DNA from: an uncultured Ruminococcus sp.
GTDB lineage: Bacteria > Bacillota > Clostridia > Oscillospirales > Acutalibacteraceae
DNA length: 64,000 nt
Reading direction: 5' to 3'
NCBI GenBank assembly: GCA_905233145.1
Contig: CAJODI010000001.1
Location: 1-64,000, forward strand
Part shown: in pieces, positions 38,675 to 48,476 of the stretch
How the letters are laid out: each line of letters starts with the position of its first letter
Numbering within the stretch: position 1 is the stretch's first letter
Notes under the pieces: model-generated
Told to the model about the DNA's origin: nothing
Databases searched by the model: none
The model's input: the letters and a program-made list of their open reading frames with translations, nothing else
Program-made: the position numbers and the translations under genes

Positions 38675-39163
38675 CTATCTTAGCACACCGGACAAAAAAC
38701 GATTAAGAAAATACAGCGGCACTGTTGCTGCAAAAGTATAAACTATTCTCGATATGTAATGGTTCACAAAAAGCTCTGCACCGCCCGGCGGCAGAGCAAA
38801 AATCAAAAAACGCGCGCCTAAGATCACCACAACCGCCGACAAACAAAACGGAAGGGCAACCACGGTCCCGGTACTGAAAAAATACCTCATCAGACAACAC
38901 AGCACGTAGCACAAAAGCGTTAGGGCAACTGCAAAAAAGCCAACCGTCCCTCCTGCCGAAATATCGGCGAAAGCACCGCAAACCGCCGCAAAAGCCAGGG
39001 TCGGAATAACCTCGTCAACCGCCGCAATGCTAAGTGCGCAGGAAACCAAAAGTATTGGCTTTCCGCCGAACACTTCGGGAATTAAGCCGGGAGTACTTTG
39101 GAGCACGAGCATAAGTATTATTTCAAGCGAATAGGCGGCGTATCTGATTATTTTCAGCTTCAT
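38675..39163 (-). CDS. mreD: Rod shape-determining protein MreD
   Basis: 162-aa multi-TM protein between mreC and mrdA. Confidence 0.88.
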   Translation of the reverse strand: MKLKIIRYAAYSLEIILMLVLQSTPGLIPEVFGGKPILLVSCALSIAAVDEVIPTLAFAAVCGAFADISAGGTVGFFAVALTLLCYVLCCLMRYFFSTGTVVALPFCLSAVVVILGARFLIFALPPGGAELFVNHYISRIVYTFAATVPLYFLNRFLSGVLR

Positions 39164-39978
39164 TCGCCCTCACTGCCCTTCATATAATCAATAATAACCG
39201 CCGCGGCTGTGATTGAATTAATATCATCAAACGGCTCGACGACTGCGGTTTGAGATGAATCATAGGAATTATATTCAAGCTCCTTGATCTTGCCGACTAT
39301 CAGGTTGGGAGGATATACACCGCCTGTTCCGGAGGTCACAACAATATCATCTGCCGCAATTTTGTTGTTGCCGTCCAGCTTCCCCATTCCTGTCATTTTT
39401 CGGCTGCAAAGTGAATCGCTGCCGCTGATAATTCCGCCGTCGCCGCTCTGCTTGTCAACCACCGCCACACGTGTGTCGGGAGACAGGATCGTAGTCACCA
39501 TACAGGTGGTCGCGTCAACCCGGCTGACTCTGCCGACCAGTCCGTTTTCGGTTACTACGCTGTCGTTTACTTTTACCGAATCCGCCGAACCGACATCAAG
39601 GGTGAAGCCGCAGAAATCATCGTTTGGATCGCGCCTTATAACTGTTGCAGGCAATAGCTTCAGTGATGGATTTTTCTCCTTTAATTCATAATATCCTCGC
39701 AGCTGTTGGTTTTCTTCTTTGGTTTCCAGATAGTCCACAAGCTGCTCTCTGAGCCTTGCGTTCTCTTTTTTAAGCTCTTCGTTTTCTGTTTTCAGAGCTT
39801 CCAAATCAGATACCTCCGATTGAGCGGAGGCAGCAGAGGCAGAAATCTGAAACAATCCGCGAAAAACTGCGTTTACGGCAGTTGAAATCAAAGAATTATC
39901 CGCAAGCGAAAACACGCTCACCGTCATTACGAGGATGAGCGTTATTATCAAAGCTTTGAGATTTCTTCCGTCCAGCAT
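39160..39978 (-). CDS. mreC: Rod shape-determining protein MreC
   Basis: N-terminal TM, coiled coil LKTENEELKKENARLREQL, downstream of mreB. Confidence 0.94.
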   Translation of the reverse strand: MLDGRNLKALIITLILVMTVSVFSLADNSLISTAVNAVFRGLFQISASAASAQSEVSDLEALKTENEELKKENARLREQLVDYLETKEENQQLRGYYELKEKNPSLKLLPATVIRRDPNDDFCGFTLDVGSADSVKVNDSVVTENGLVGRVSRVDATTCMVTTILSPDTRVAVVDKQSGDGGIISGSDSLCSRKMTGMGKLDGNNKIAADDIVVTSGTGGVYPPNLIVGKIKELEYNSYDSSQTAVVEPFDDINSITAAAVIIDYMKGSEGE

Positions 39979-40040
39979 GAAAACACCTCTGCTTCAAGCC
40001 CTTTTTTGCTTCTGTTTTTATCTGTTTTAGCGCAGGCTTG

Positions 40041-41045
40041 TCAGCTTCTCATGTCGTTGATTCTTGAGGTTCGCCTGTTTAGCCTCTTGCCGGCTCCGTC
40101 AACAACGCAGTCAAGCGGTCGCTTGGCTATTCTGACAGGCATTCCCGTCTGCTGCATAATCAGCATGTCGATTCCCCTGAGCAGCGCGCCGCCGCCTGTT
40201 AGGACAATGCCGTGGTCAATAATATCCGCCGAAAGCTCAGGGGGAGTTTTTTCGAGCGTTGTTCTGACAGCCTCAACAATAGTCATAAGCGGATCCGCAA
40301 GCGCGTCGCGAATTTCAGCCGCAGTTACAGTCACATCCTTTGGCAGTCCGTCAAGCAGGTTTCTGCCCTTTACAACAAGGCTGCCCTCGTCCTCATACGG
40401 ATAGGCAGAACCTATTTTTATCTTTATATCCTCGGCGGTCCTTTCGCCGATAAGCAGATTATATTTCTTTTTGATATAAGTCAAAATTGCCTCGTCAAAT
40501 CTGTCGCCGGCAACCCTGACCGAGCAGGCGGTAACAATATCTCCGAGCGAAATTACCGCAACCTCGCTTGTGCCGCCGCCTATATCAACCACCATGCTGC
40601 CCACCGGCTCGTCAACAGGAAGTCCTGCTCCTATTGCCGCCGCCATTGGCTCTTCGATCAGCACAACCGGCGGCTTTGCGCCTGCCTGATACGCGGCGTC
40701 CTCAACAGCCTTTCGCTCAACCTCAGTCACGCCGGTCGGCATACAGATTGTTACGCGCGGCTTGCTGAAAATTCCCGGCTTGACAGATTTCTTGATAAAA
40801 TGCTGCAGCATCTTGGCTGTGATTTTAAAATCCGCAATTACACCGTCCTTTAGCGGGCGTACAGCTACAATTGAATCCGGCGTTCTGCCAATCATATCCT
40901 TTGCCTGCGCACCCACCGCAAGCACACTGTCGGTTCTTACGTCTACCGCCACCACCGACGGCTCACGCAGAATTATCCCCTTGCCCTTGAGACAAACAAG
41001 GGTATTTGCCGTGCCGAGATCTATACCAATATCCTTAGAAAACAT
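40041..41045 (-). CDS. mreB: Rod shape-determining actin homologue
   Basis: [54 protein letters not shown]. Confidence 0.97.
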   Translation of the reverse strand: MFSKDIGIDLGTANTLVCLKGKGIILREPSVVAVDVRTDSVLAVGAQAKDMIGRTPDSIVAVRPLKDGVIADFKITAKMLQHFIKKSVKPGIFSKPRVTICMPTGVTEVERKAVEDAAYQAGAKPPVVLIEEPMAAAIGAGLPVDEPVGSMVVDIGGGTSEVAVISLGDIVTACSVRVAGDRFDEAILTYIKKKYNLLIGERTAEDIKIKIGSAYPYEDEGSLVVKGRNLLDGLPKDVTVTAAEIRDALADPLMTIVEAVRTTLEKTPPELSADIIDHGIVLTGGGALLRGIDMLIMQQTGMPVRIAKRPLDCVVDGAGKRLNRRTSRINDMRS

Positions 41046-41239
41046 CTTTGCTCCTCCTGTGGTTGGGCTGCGGAATGCTCCGCGGTTATATTATACACCT
41101 GTTCGCGCTAAAATAGCAAAGGATTTTGTCGAATGAAATACGTTTTTATTAAAGAGAAAATTTTTGAAACCGTCGTTGAACATGACTATTATATTCGGCG
41201 CGGTTACAATAAGCGGACAAAATTGCCCGGCGGTACTTT

Positions 41240-41404
41240 TAGGCAACACCGCACAATTCATGGCGCACGACTTGCTTGCATATTATTCCGTCAGACTGCC
41301 CAAAAATCAGTATCCATACGTCAGTATGCACACTGATTATTTGAACATTCTGACGAAAAATCTGACTGCGCAATCCGCGCACCGGAATTATGCGGTATTG
41401 CCTT
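41240..41404. repeat. MITE-like interspersed repeat, family A (full-length)
   Basis: TAGGCAACACCGCACAATTCATGGCGCACGACTTGCTTGCATATTATTCCGTCAGACTGCCCAAAAATCAGTATCCATACG...CGCACCGGAATTATGCGGTATTGCCT. Confidence 0.9.
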
Positions 41405-41877
41405 TATTTTTTACCGGTTGAGCCAAAGCCTCCTGCGCCTCGTTCTGTTTCACCCAGCTGTGATACCTCTTCTATTTCCGGAACGAGTACGGGAGCAATT
41501 ATCATCTGCGCCACACGCTCTCCGGGCTCAATTGTATATTCCTCTGCGCTGACATTGCACAGTCCAACGCAAACCTCGCCGCGATAGTCGCTGTCGATTA
41601 CGCCTACGCCGTTTGACAGACAAATTCCGTGCTTAACGCCCAATCCGCTTCGCGCGTAAAGAAACGCAGCACATTTGTTGTCGGGCAGCTCAACAGCCAA
41701 TCCTGTCGGAATAATTTTTAGGTCTCCTGGCATGATTTTAACCGGTTCGTCAATACAGGCGTTAAGATCCATTCCTGCCGAGCCGTTAGTGGCGCAAGAA
41801 GGTATTTTTGCATTCGGTCTAAGCTTTTTTATTTTTAATATCATTTTTAAATCCTTCATTTCCTGCAAATTTTGCAT
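41404..41877 (-). CDS. dut: dUTP diphosphatase
   Basis: AGMDLNACIDEP, YARSGLGVKHG, GVIDSDYRGEV, GGFGSTGK. Confidence 0.97.
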   Translation of the reverse strand: MQNLQEMKDLKMILKIKKLRPNAKIPSCATNGSAGMDLNACIDEPVKIMPGDLKIIPTGLAVELPDNKCAAFLYARSGLGVKHGICLSNGVGVIDSDYRGEVCVGLCNVSAEEYTIEPGERVAQMIIAPVLVPEIEEVSQLGETERGAGGFGSTGKK

Positions 41878-42010
41878 AAAACTTTCATTTGTATTTTAAA
41901 ATTCCGTTAGGTAATTTTAAATTGGAAATATAATTTCTTTTTAATTTTCCGAACGGGAAAAATCGTTGTTTTTGCTTCAAAATATATTTTTACGTTTTTA
42001 GAGTTCCGAG

Positions 42011-44098
42011 CTATTCAACGCCTCTTTTATATAATCCGTGAGTGAATTTCTCTTTCAACATCGAAATCGGCATGAAATTCATAATGTTTTCAACGTTTTC
42101 AACATAGTTTTCCACACTGAACCTCAAAATGTTGAAATTTGTGGAAAGCGTTGATATTTCTTTGGAATCAATATAAAGCGGCACGCAATTTAGGATTTCG
42201 GTACAAACCCCATCACATTTAAGAAAAAATCTCTTACCCTTTCTATCCGTCATTTTTGACTGATTTTTGCAGGATTTGCAGTTTATACCCTCGCTCATGT
42301 TAGGGCAGCTTCTGCAAAGCATAAGCGGAAGATAGCCATAGCTTATTATGCCGCGCGGAATATTTCCGCCAAGGCGGTTGATCCTCTCAAAGGTAATCTC
42401 AAAACTCAGTTCAACATCTTCAACTCCGTACTCCTCAGCCCACAGCAAATCCTCTGTGTTCACAAGATTCAATCCAAAGCCGCCGTGCAGCCGGTATCCG
42501 AGCTTTTTTGCCGTATACAGCGCGCCGATATTGTGGCAAAGCGCGTGGTTTATTCCAAGCTTCAAAAGCTTTGCCAGCCGTGATTCAATTTGAGCCTCGC
42601 GCCCGAACATTCCGCGTGGGATCTCAACTCCGACTCTGTAGCCCTCGCGGGTTAGCCTTTCGATTTCAAAAGGATCGGCAAAAAGCGGAACAAAAACATA
42701 CTCGCATTTTTTATATTCTTCGCCCAGTCTTGTTCCGGTCACTCTCGCCCTAACAGCGCCTCTGTTTTTTGGCTTATACGGAGTTATTCTTTCCGGTTTA
42801 TAGTGATTTATTATGTAATTATGAACAACCGAGCGTTTTTTGTCAAGCTCACCAAACGCATCACGGCGCAGACTGTTGAGTACCGAAGCAGGAAGCGAGC
42901 AGTTTTCGCCGAGCTCAATGTTTAGTTCTGCCAGTTTATATGCAGTACCGCCTGTTTTTCCAAGCTGAGCCATCACTTTTTCTTTTGTCAGCGCAACCTT
43001 CTGTGCAGCTTCGCAAACCACATTCGAGGTAACCTCCGCCGTGTGCTCACCATCGGTAACGCAAAGCGACGGCTTCTCTCCGATTTTCGCATAGAAACGT
43101 GCAGAAACCTCAATATTCCCGACCTCGTCCTTATAGCCCTGTCTCAATCTTGAAAGCAGGTCGCTGTCAGCAGATACAACGTCGTCCTTTGTGCGTGTTC
43201 CAAACATGTTTTTCCCGATTTTGCCTTTATAGTAACCGTCGGTAAAGCCCGTTCGAGAAAAAACTCCGCGCAAAAGCCGCTCTGTGTCTTGTGTCACAAG
43301 CCCAAGATCGCGCTGTTCCCTGCAAGCTTTAACCGCCGCCGCAACATATTCCGGGCGTTTCATTCTTCCTTCAATTTTTGCGGAAGCTACGCCGATTTCC
43401 TCAAGCTCACCCAAATATCCTATAAGACTGTTGTCCTTTAGGCTCAGAGCGTGACCGCCGCTGCTCTTTCCCACAGAAAAGGGAAGGCGGCAGGTTTGGG
43501 CGCACGCTCCGCGATTGCCGCTGCGCGACCCGAGCATCGCGCTGAAATAACACTGACCCGAAACACTCATGCACAGCGCGCCGTGAACAAATACCTCAAG
43601 CTCAACGGGGATTTCGGCTGCTTTTATAATTTCCCGGCGACTCATTTCTCTCGCAAGTACTACACGCTTAAAGCCAAGCTCATACAAGGCTCTGACTCCG
43701 GAAGCAGTGTGAACGCTCATTTGGGTTGAGGCGTGAAGCGCAAGTTCAGGCGCAATTTGCCGTGCTATTCGCGCAACTCCCATATTCTGCACGATCAACG
43801 CGTCTGCGTCTGCTTCGGCGGCTGCAACAACCGCCGAGCTAAGACGATCCAGCTCGTCGTCAAATACAATAGTATTAAGCGTGACATACGCTTTGACTCC
43901 GTGAATATGGCAGTAGGCAATAGCCTTCCTGAGTTCTTCGTTATCAAAATTTTTCGCGGAAGCGCGCGCCGAAAAGGATTTTTCTCCCATATAAACCGCG
44001 TCCGCTCCGCTTCTCACCGCCGCAATAACGCTGTCAAAGCCGCCTGCGGGAGCGAGTATCTCAATGCTTCTTCTTTTTCTTTTTCTTTCCATCTTCAT
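42011..44098 (-). CDS. U32 family peptidase / DUF3656-type protein
   Basis: EILAPAGGFDSVIAAVRSGADAVYMG, VEVFVHGALCMSVSGQCYFSAMLGSRSGNRGACAQTCRLPF; start probably 44098 or 44092, overlapping zapA 3' end. Confidence 0.93.
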   Translation of the reverse strand: MKMERKRKRRSIEILAPAGGFDSVIAAVRSGADAVYMGEKSFSARASAKNFDNEELRKAIAYCHIHGVKAYVTLNTIVFDDELDRLSSAVVAAAEADADALIVQNMGVARIARQIAPELALHASTQMSVHTASGVRALYELGFKRVVLAREMSRREIIKAAEIPVELEVFVHGALCMSVSGQCYFSAMLGSRSGNRGACAQTCRLPFSVGKSSGGHALSLKDNSLIGYLGELEEIGVASAKIEGRMKRPEYVAAAVKACREQRDLGLVTQDTERLLRGVFSRTGFTDGYYKGKIGKNMFGTRTKDDVVSADSDLLSRLRQGYKDEVGNIEVSARFYAKIGEKPSLCVTDGEHTAEVTSNVVCEAAQKVALTKEKVMAQLGKTGGTAYKLAELNIELGENCSLPASVLNSLRRDAFGELDKKRSVVHNYIINHYKPERITPYKPKNRGAVRARVTGTRLGEEYKKCEYVFVPLFADPFEIERLTREGYRVGVEIPRGMFGREAQIESRLAKLLKLGINHALCHNIGALYTAKKLGYRLHGGFGLNLVNTEDLLWAEEYGVEDVELSFEITFERINRLGGNIPRGIISYGYLPLMLCRSCPNMSEGINCKSCKNQSKMTDRKGKRFFLKCDGVCTEILNCVPLYIDSKEISTLSTNFNILRFSVENYVENVENIMNFMPISMLKEKFTHGLYKRGVE

Positions 44099-44606
44099 CA
44101 AACAGCGAACACTGCTCCATAGGAACATAGCCCATCAGCTTTTCGTTCTTTTTTTCGTTAAAATTCTTTTCTGCCCTTTTTTTTTCATCCTCAGAACGCA
44201 AATCCGTTGCTTTTTTCAGTTTTTCATTTTCTTTAAGCACAGAAGCAAGCTGTTCCTCCAGCGTGCGCACGCGCTTTGTCAGCCGCGTATTTTCGTTGAT
44301 TGCCTCGGTGAGCTTATCCTTGTATTCCTTTGAAGATTTGTTAAGCTCGTTTGACTGACGGATTATTTTGTCCGCCTTGTCAACAACTTCTTTGATTCTT
44401 CGGTTCGCCTTGTTGCGGTCGTCGCACATATCAAGCGCGGTCAAAACAGCACAGTCGCGAGTGTCAAGCCGCTTGCCCTGCTGCGCGACCTTGTGTATAT
44501 GGCCGCTGATTTCGGCAGCGACCTCTTTTACATATTCTTCTTCATCTGTCGAAATCAGAGCGTAATTTCTGCCCTCGATTTGAACGCTTATTCTCTTTTT
44601 TTCCAT
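44061..44606 (-). CDS. zapA: Cell division protein ZapA
   Basis: KRISVQIEGRNYALISTDEEEYVKEVAAEIS then coiled coil; ATG at 44606 preferred over 44711. Confidence 0.88.
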   Translation of the reverse strand: MEKKRISVQIEGRNYALISTDEEEYVKEVAAEISGHIHKVAQQGKRLDTRDCAVLTALDMCDDRNKANRRIKEVVDKADKIIRQSNELNKSSKEYKDKLTEAINENTRLTKRVRTLEEQLASVLKENEKLKKATDLRSEDEKKRAEKNFNEKKNEKLMGYVPMEQCSLFDEDGKKKKKKKH

Positions 44607-44818
44607 GTTCCAAACCTCATTTAAGCTTTTGTAGCAATACATATACCTAACCAATATAATTATAATACATAATTCGCGCCAATAAAAGAATAGTTTAAAC
44701 ATTGTAACCATATTATTGCGCTATTTTAAAGAATAGCTTCACTTGACATTGAAAATTATGTGGATTTGTGGTACAATTAACTTATTATATCTTATATGTT
44801 TGTATAGGAGAGAAAATA

Positions 44819-46687
44819 ATGCCTGTACCTTTTGATTCTCAAAAAATATACTACCGCTCTCCTTTCGGCGCGGTGGAAGAGGACACTCCGATTCATTTCA
44901 GAATCTTGGTCCCGCGCGGAGTTCGCGCAAAAAAAGCCGAGCTTTGTGTAAAATATGATTATGACTACAACTGGATCTTTGTAAAGCTGATTTGGTGCGG
45001 CACCTTTGACAGAGAAACCGAAATCTGGGAGTGCGACTTTGCGCCCGACAGAATCGGGCTGTACTGGTACAGCTTTAGGTTATATACCATAGACGGAATG
45101 AGATATATTGTTCCGGGCGACCCGAATACAATAAGCCAAATCGAAACTTCTCCAGGCAGAAGCTGGCAAATCACCTGCTACAAAAAGGGCTTTGTCACAC
45201 CTCGCTGGCCTGTGGGCGGAGTTATGTACCAGATTTTTCCGGACAGGTTTAATTTCAGCGGAGAAGAAAAGCAAATTACCAGAACAGACTACAAGCGCAA
45301 CTATGACTGGTACGCGCTGCCCGAATGGCAGCCTAACCAAAACGGTGAGATTACCAACAGCGATTTTTTTATGGGCGATCTAAAGGGTATAACCCAAAAG
45401 CTGGATTATCTTGAAAAGCTGGGCGTAAGCTGCATATACCTAAACCCTATCAGTGAGGCGTATTCAAACCACCGCTACGATACCGGCGATTATTCGCGCG
45501 TCGATCCGATTTTGGGCAGCGAGGATGATTTCAAAGAGCTTTGCGCAGAAGCAAAAAAGCGCGGAATACATGTTATAAACGACGGAGTGTTTTCTCATAC
45601 AGGCTCGGACAGTGTGTATTTTAACCGTTCCGGAAGATACGGCAGCGGAGGAGCCTACCGCGACAAAAATTCGCCGTATTTTAGCTGGTACAAATTTAAT
45701 GAATGGCCAAACAATTACAACAGCTGGTGGGGCTTCTATACCCTGCCCGAGGTCAATGAAACCGATCCTGCGTTCAACGAATATATCAATGGTGAAAACG
45801 GAATTATTCGCAAATGGATGAGATGCGGCAATTCGGGCTGGAGACTTGACGTTGCCGACGAGCTGCCTGATGAATTCATGGAAAAGCTTCGCGTTTCGGT
45901 CAAAACCGAAAACCCCGAGGCGTTCATTGTTGGCGAGGTATGGGAAGACGCCAGCAACAAGGAAAGCTACGGAGCAAGAAGAAAATTTTTGCTTGGTGAA
46001 CAGTTGGATTCCGTAATGAACTATGTTTTCAGAAATGCTATTCTAAATTTTTGCCGCGGTCAGGCAGCCGAATATGCTATGGCGGAAATTATGAGCGTTA
46101 TTGAAAACTATCCGCGCCCTGTGCTTAGGGTTCTTATGAATTCGCTTTCAACACACGACACCGAACGGGCCCTCACGGTTTTGGGAGGCGAACCCCTAAA
46201 CAACCGCGACCGTGCGTGGCAGGCGCATACCAAAATGAATGAACAACAAAGAGCACGCGGCATAAAGCTTATGAAGCTGGCGGCAGCAATGCAATACACT
46301 CTTCCGGGATTCCCGTGCGTTTATTACGGAGATGAAGCCGGAATGGAAGGCTACCGCGATCCGTTTAACCGTTGCTGCTATCCATGGGGCAGAGAGAACA
46401 ACGAGCTTATTGAATGGCACCGCACTCTTGGAAAGCTTAGAGAAAGCTGCTCAGCACTGTGGGACGGCGACTTTATTAATGCTTACGCGCACGACAGGCG
46501 TCTTTCATATATCCGTCACGACTCCGAATCAGCAATTTACTGTGTTTTCAGCGCGTATGATCACGAGATCGTGATAGATCCGCCGCCGGGATATTCCAAC
46601 GCAAAGCCACTTTTCGGCTCGCGCTATGACGGTGAAAAGCTTTATTTAAAACCCACAAGCTGTGAAATGCTTGTTGTGAATCTATGA
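44819..46687 (+). CDS. Intracellular GH13 neopullulanase/cyclomaltodextrinase-like alpha-glycosidase
   Basis: No signal peptide; N-terminal CBM34-like domain; GGVMYQIFPDRFNFSG, VINDGVFSHTG, GWRLDVADELP, GEVWEDA, LSTHDTERAL. Confidence 0.92.
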   Translation: MPVPFDSQKIYYRSPFGAVEEDTPIHFRILVPRGVRAKKAELCVKYDYDYNWIFVKLIWCGTFDRETEIWECDFAPDRIGLYWYSFRLYTIDGMRYIVPGDPNTISQIETSPGRSWQITCYKKGFVTPRWPVGGVMYQIFPDRFNFSGEEKQITRTDYKRNYDWYALPEWQPNQNGEITNSDFFMGDLKGITQKLDYLEKLGVSCIYLNPISEAYSNHRYDTGDYSRVDPILGSEDDFKELCAEAKKRGIHVINDGVFSHTGSDSVYFNRSGRYGSGGAYRDKNSPYFSWYKFNEWPNNYNSWWGFYTLPEVNETDPAFNEYINGENGIIRKWMRCGNSGWRLDVADELPDEFMEKLRVSVKTENPEAFIVGEVWEDASNKESYGARRKFLLGEQLDSVMNYVFRNAILNFCRGQAAEYAMAEIMSVIENYPRPVLRVLMNSLSTHDTERALTVLGGEPLNNRDRAWQAHTKMNEQQRARGIKLMKLAAAMQYTLPGFPCVYYGDEAGMEGYRDPFNRCCYPWGRENNELIEWHRTLGKLRESCSALWDGDFINAYAHDRRLSYIRHDSESAIYCVFSAYDHEIVIDPPPGYSNAKPLFGSRYDGEKLYLKPTSCEMLVVNL

Positions 46688-46693
46688 TAAATT

Positions 46694-47341
46694 ATGAGAA
46701 ATAAAATCTTCGCCGCTCTGTTTGCGGCAATAACAGCAGCAATTCTCTGCGGCTGCGGCAAGAACGAAGTGCCGGCTGAGTCGACCACAGTTCAAACCGC
46801 TCCTCAAATAACAACCCAAGCAAAAACCACGGCTGCAACAACAAAAGCCGCACCGACCACAGAAGCGGAAACCTCGGACGTGTCCCAAGCCGAAGCCGAA
46901 ACCAACGCTCAGGCTCAGACTCAAGAAGAAACTACCGCGGAAACAGAAGCGCAGAGCAGCCAAAGCGCGATGACGCGAGAGGAAGTCATTTCCTGGGTAC
47001 TCAGCGACACAGGGGCAAAGGAATACGCAGAATATGACATTGACAAAGACGGCAATTCCGAGTTGATTGTAAATATAGGCGAAGGCTACGCCGAACAGCA
47101 CTGCGAGGTTTACACAATTGACGAAAACGGAAGCAGCCTTGCAGGTTCCTTTGCGTCAGCAAACACCACGCTGTATTCCGCTGACGACGGACTAACTCTG
47201 TTTTACGCGCACATGGGCGGCTACACCTACACAACCGCGCGGCTTGTTGACGGAGCACTTATACTGACCGACGAGGGCGGCGGAAGAACCGAGGGAGATT
47301 ACCCAAGCGTGGACGGAGAAATAATAGCTTTTACATCATAA
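46694..47341 (+). CDS. Thr/Ala-rich-linker lipoprotein of unknown function
   Basis: Lipobox AAILCGC; low-complexity TT/AE linker then ~95-aa globular domain beginning YDIDKDGNSELIVNIGEGYAEQHCEVY. Confidence 0.75.
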   Translation: MRNKIFAALFAAITAAILCGCGKNEVPAESTTVQTAPQITTQAKTTAATTKAAPTTEAETSDVSQAEAETNAQAQTQEETTAETEAQSSQSAMTREEVISWVLSDTGAKEYAEYDIDKDGNSELIVNIGEGYAEQHCEVYTIDENGSSLAGSFASANTTLYSADDGLTLFYAHMGGYTYTTARLVDGALILTDEGGGRTEGDYPSVDGEIIAFTS

Positions 47342-47344
47342 AAG

Positions 47345-47425
47345 GTGCCGGCGGGCACACTTGCCCGCCTATCTGAACTACCGTGTTCAACGGAGTGATA
47401 CGCAGTTTCTTTTATAGTAAAAAAA
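47345..47425. repeat. Interspersed repeat, family B (shortened)
   Basis: GTGCCGGCGGGCACACTTGCCCGCCTATCTGAACTACCGTGTTCAACGGAGTGATACGCAGTTTCTTTTATAGTAAAAAAAC. Confidence 0.7.
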
Positions 47426-47465
47426 CAAGGCAACAACGCACATTGAAATCGTGTGATGTTGCCTA
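47426..47465. repeat. Short family A element abutting family B
   Basis: AAGGCAACAACGCACATTGAAATCGTGTGATGTTGCCTA. Confidence 0.6.
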
Positions 47466-47469
47466 AATT

Positions 47470-48114
47470 TTATGAGTTTTCCTGGTTTTCCGCAAAGAAT
47501 CCGCAAAAGCCGTTCATGCAGCAATCGCCGCATTTTTGACTGCGCGCGGTGCAGACAGCACGACCGTGCAAAACCAGACGATGACAGAAATTATTGCTTT
47601 CCTCAGGCGGAAGCAATTCCCTGAGCGCGAATTCAATTTTTTTGGGGTCCTTCAAATCATGCAAACCTAGCCTTTTTGTTATTCTTATGCAGTGAGTGTC
47701 CACCACAACCGCAGGCTTTCCGAAAATGTCGCCGCACACAAGATTTGCGGTTTTTCTGCCGATTCCCGGCAGTTTTAGCAATTCTTCAATTGTATCCGGC
47801 ACCTCGCCGCCAAATTCTTCACATAATAATTTGCCGATTCCGACAATGTCCTTTGACTTTGTTTTGTAAAGTCCGCAGCTTTTTATGTACTTTGCAACCT
47901 CCTCCGGCGTTGCCGCGGCAAAATCCTCTGCGGTTTTAAAGCGTTCAAACAAAGCCGGAGTGACAATATTCACCCTTGCGTCGGTGCATTGAGCTGCAAG
48001 CCGGGTAGCGATCAAAAGCTGCAACGGATCTGTGTAGGTCAAAGTGCATATAGCGTCAGGGTACTCTTTTTTCAGCGCGTTTACCGCACTGAGAGCAATT
48101 TGCTTTTTTGTCAT
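47470..48114 (-). CDS. nth: Endonuclease III
   Basis: HhH LLKLPGIGRKTANLV, VVDTHCIRITKRLGL, FeS cysteines CTARSQKCGDCCMNGFC. Confidence 0.97.
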   Translation of the reverse strand: MTKKQIALSAVNALKKEYPDAICTLTYTDPLQLLIATRLAAQCTDARVNIVTPALFERFKTAEDFAAATPEEVAKYIKSCGLYKTKSKDIVGIGKLLCEEFGGEVPDTIEELLKLPGIGRKTANLVCGDIFGKPAVVVDTHCIRITKRLGLHDLKDPKKIEFALRELLPPEESNNFCHRLVLHGRAVCTARSQKCGDCCMNGFCGFFAENQENS

Positions 48115-48164
48115 GGCGCACCTCCTATTTTTTATAAAGTGCCGGAGTAATTTCTTGAATAATA

Positions 48165-48407
48165 AAAAGATAAATTCTAAGCGAAAGCATTGTCGGGTAT
48201 TTTACGTCTAAATATCATATAATGCTTCTACACGGAGTAAAAAGTTTATTTTTCTATGAATGCATTGTCGGGAAATTAACGTTTGGTTCTCAGCAAACGC
48301 TTCTGCTCGGCGTAAAAAGTTTATTTCTAAACGAAAGCATTGTCGGGCATTTAACGTTTGGTTCTCAACAAACGCTTCTGCCCGGAGTAAAAAACGGAGT
48401 AAAATAA
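48165..48407 (+). repeat. Tandem 75-bp repeat array (family C), ~3 units
   Basis: Units of GGAGTAAAAAGTTTATTT...GAAAGCATTGTCGGGCATTTAACGTTTGGTTCTCAACAAACGCTTCTGCCC; second and third units exactly 75 bp each, first more diverged. Confidence 0.85.
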
Positions 48408-48476
48408 TTGTAGCATAATTTAAAGGCTATTGCAATTCCGGAGTATTCCTGATATCATATAATCGGTGATGAATTT

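Noticed and set aside
41164-41421. 85-aa ORF sharing YPYVSMHTDYL.ILTKNLT.QSAH.NYAVLP with ORF 42-254
   Set aside because: The shared peptide is a translation of two copies of the family A repeat, not a conserved protein family.
48222-48407. 61-aa ORF with 25-aa internal repeats (GVKSLF...SIVGHLTFGSQQTLL)
   Set aside because: Translation of the 75-bp tandem DNA repeat; no ribosome-binding site, and substitutions between units are not biased to synonymous positions.
48165-48407. Possible CRISPR array
   Set aside because: Units are contiguous 75-bp tandem repeats without unique spacers, and no cas genes are in the window.
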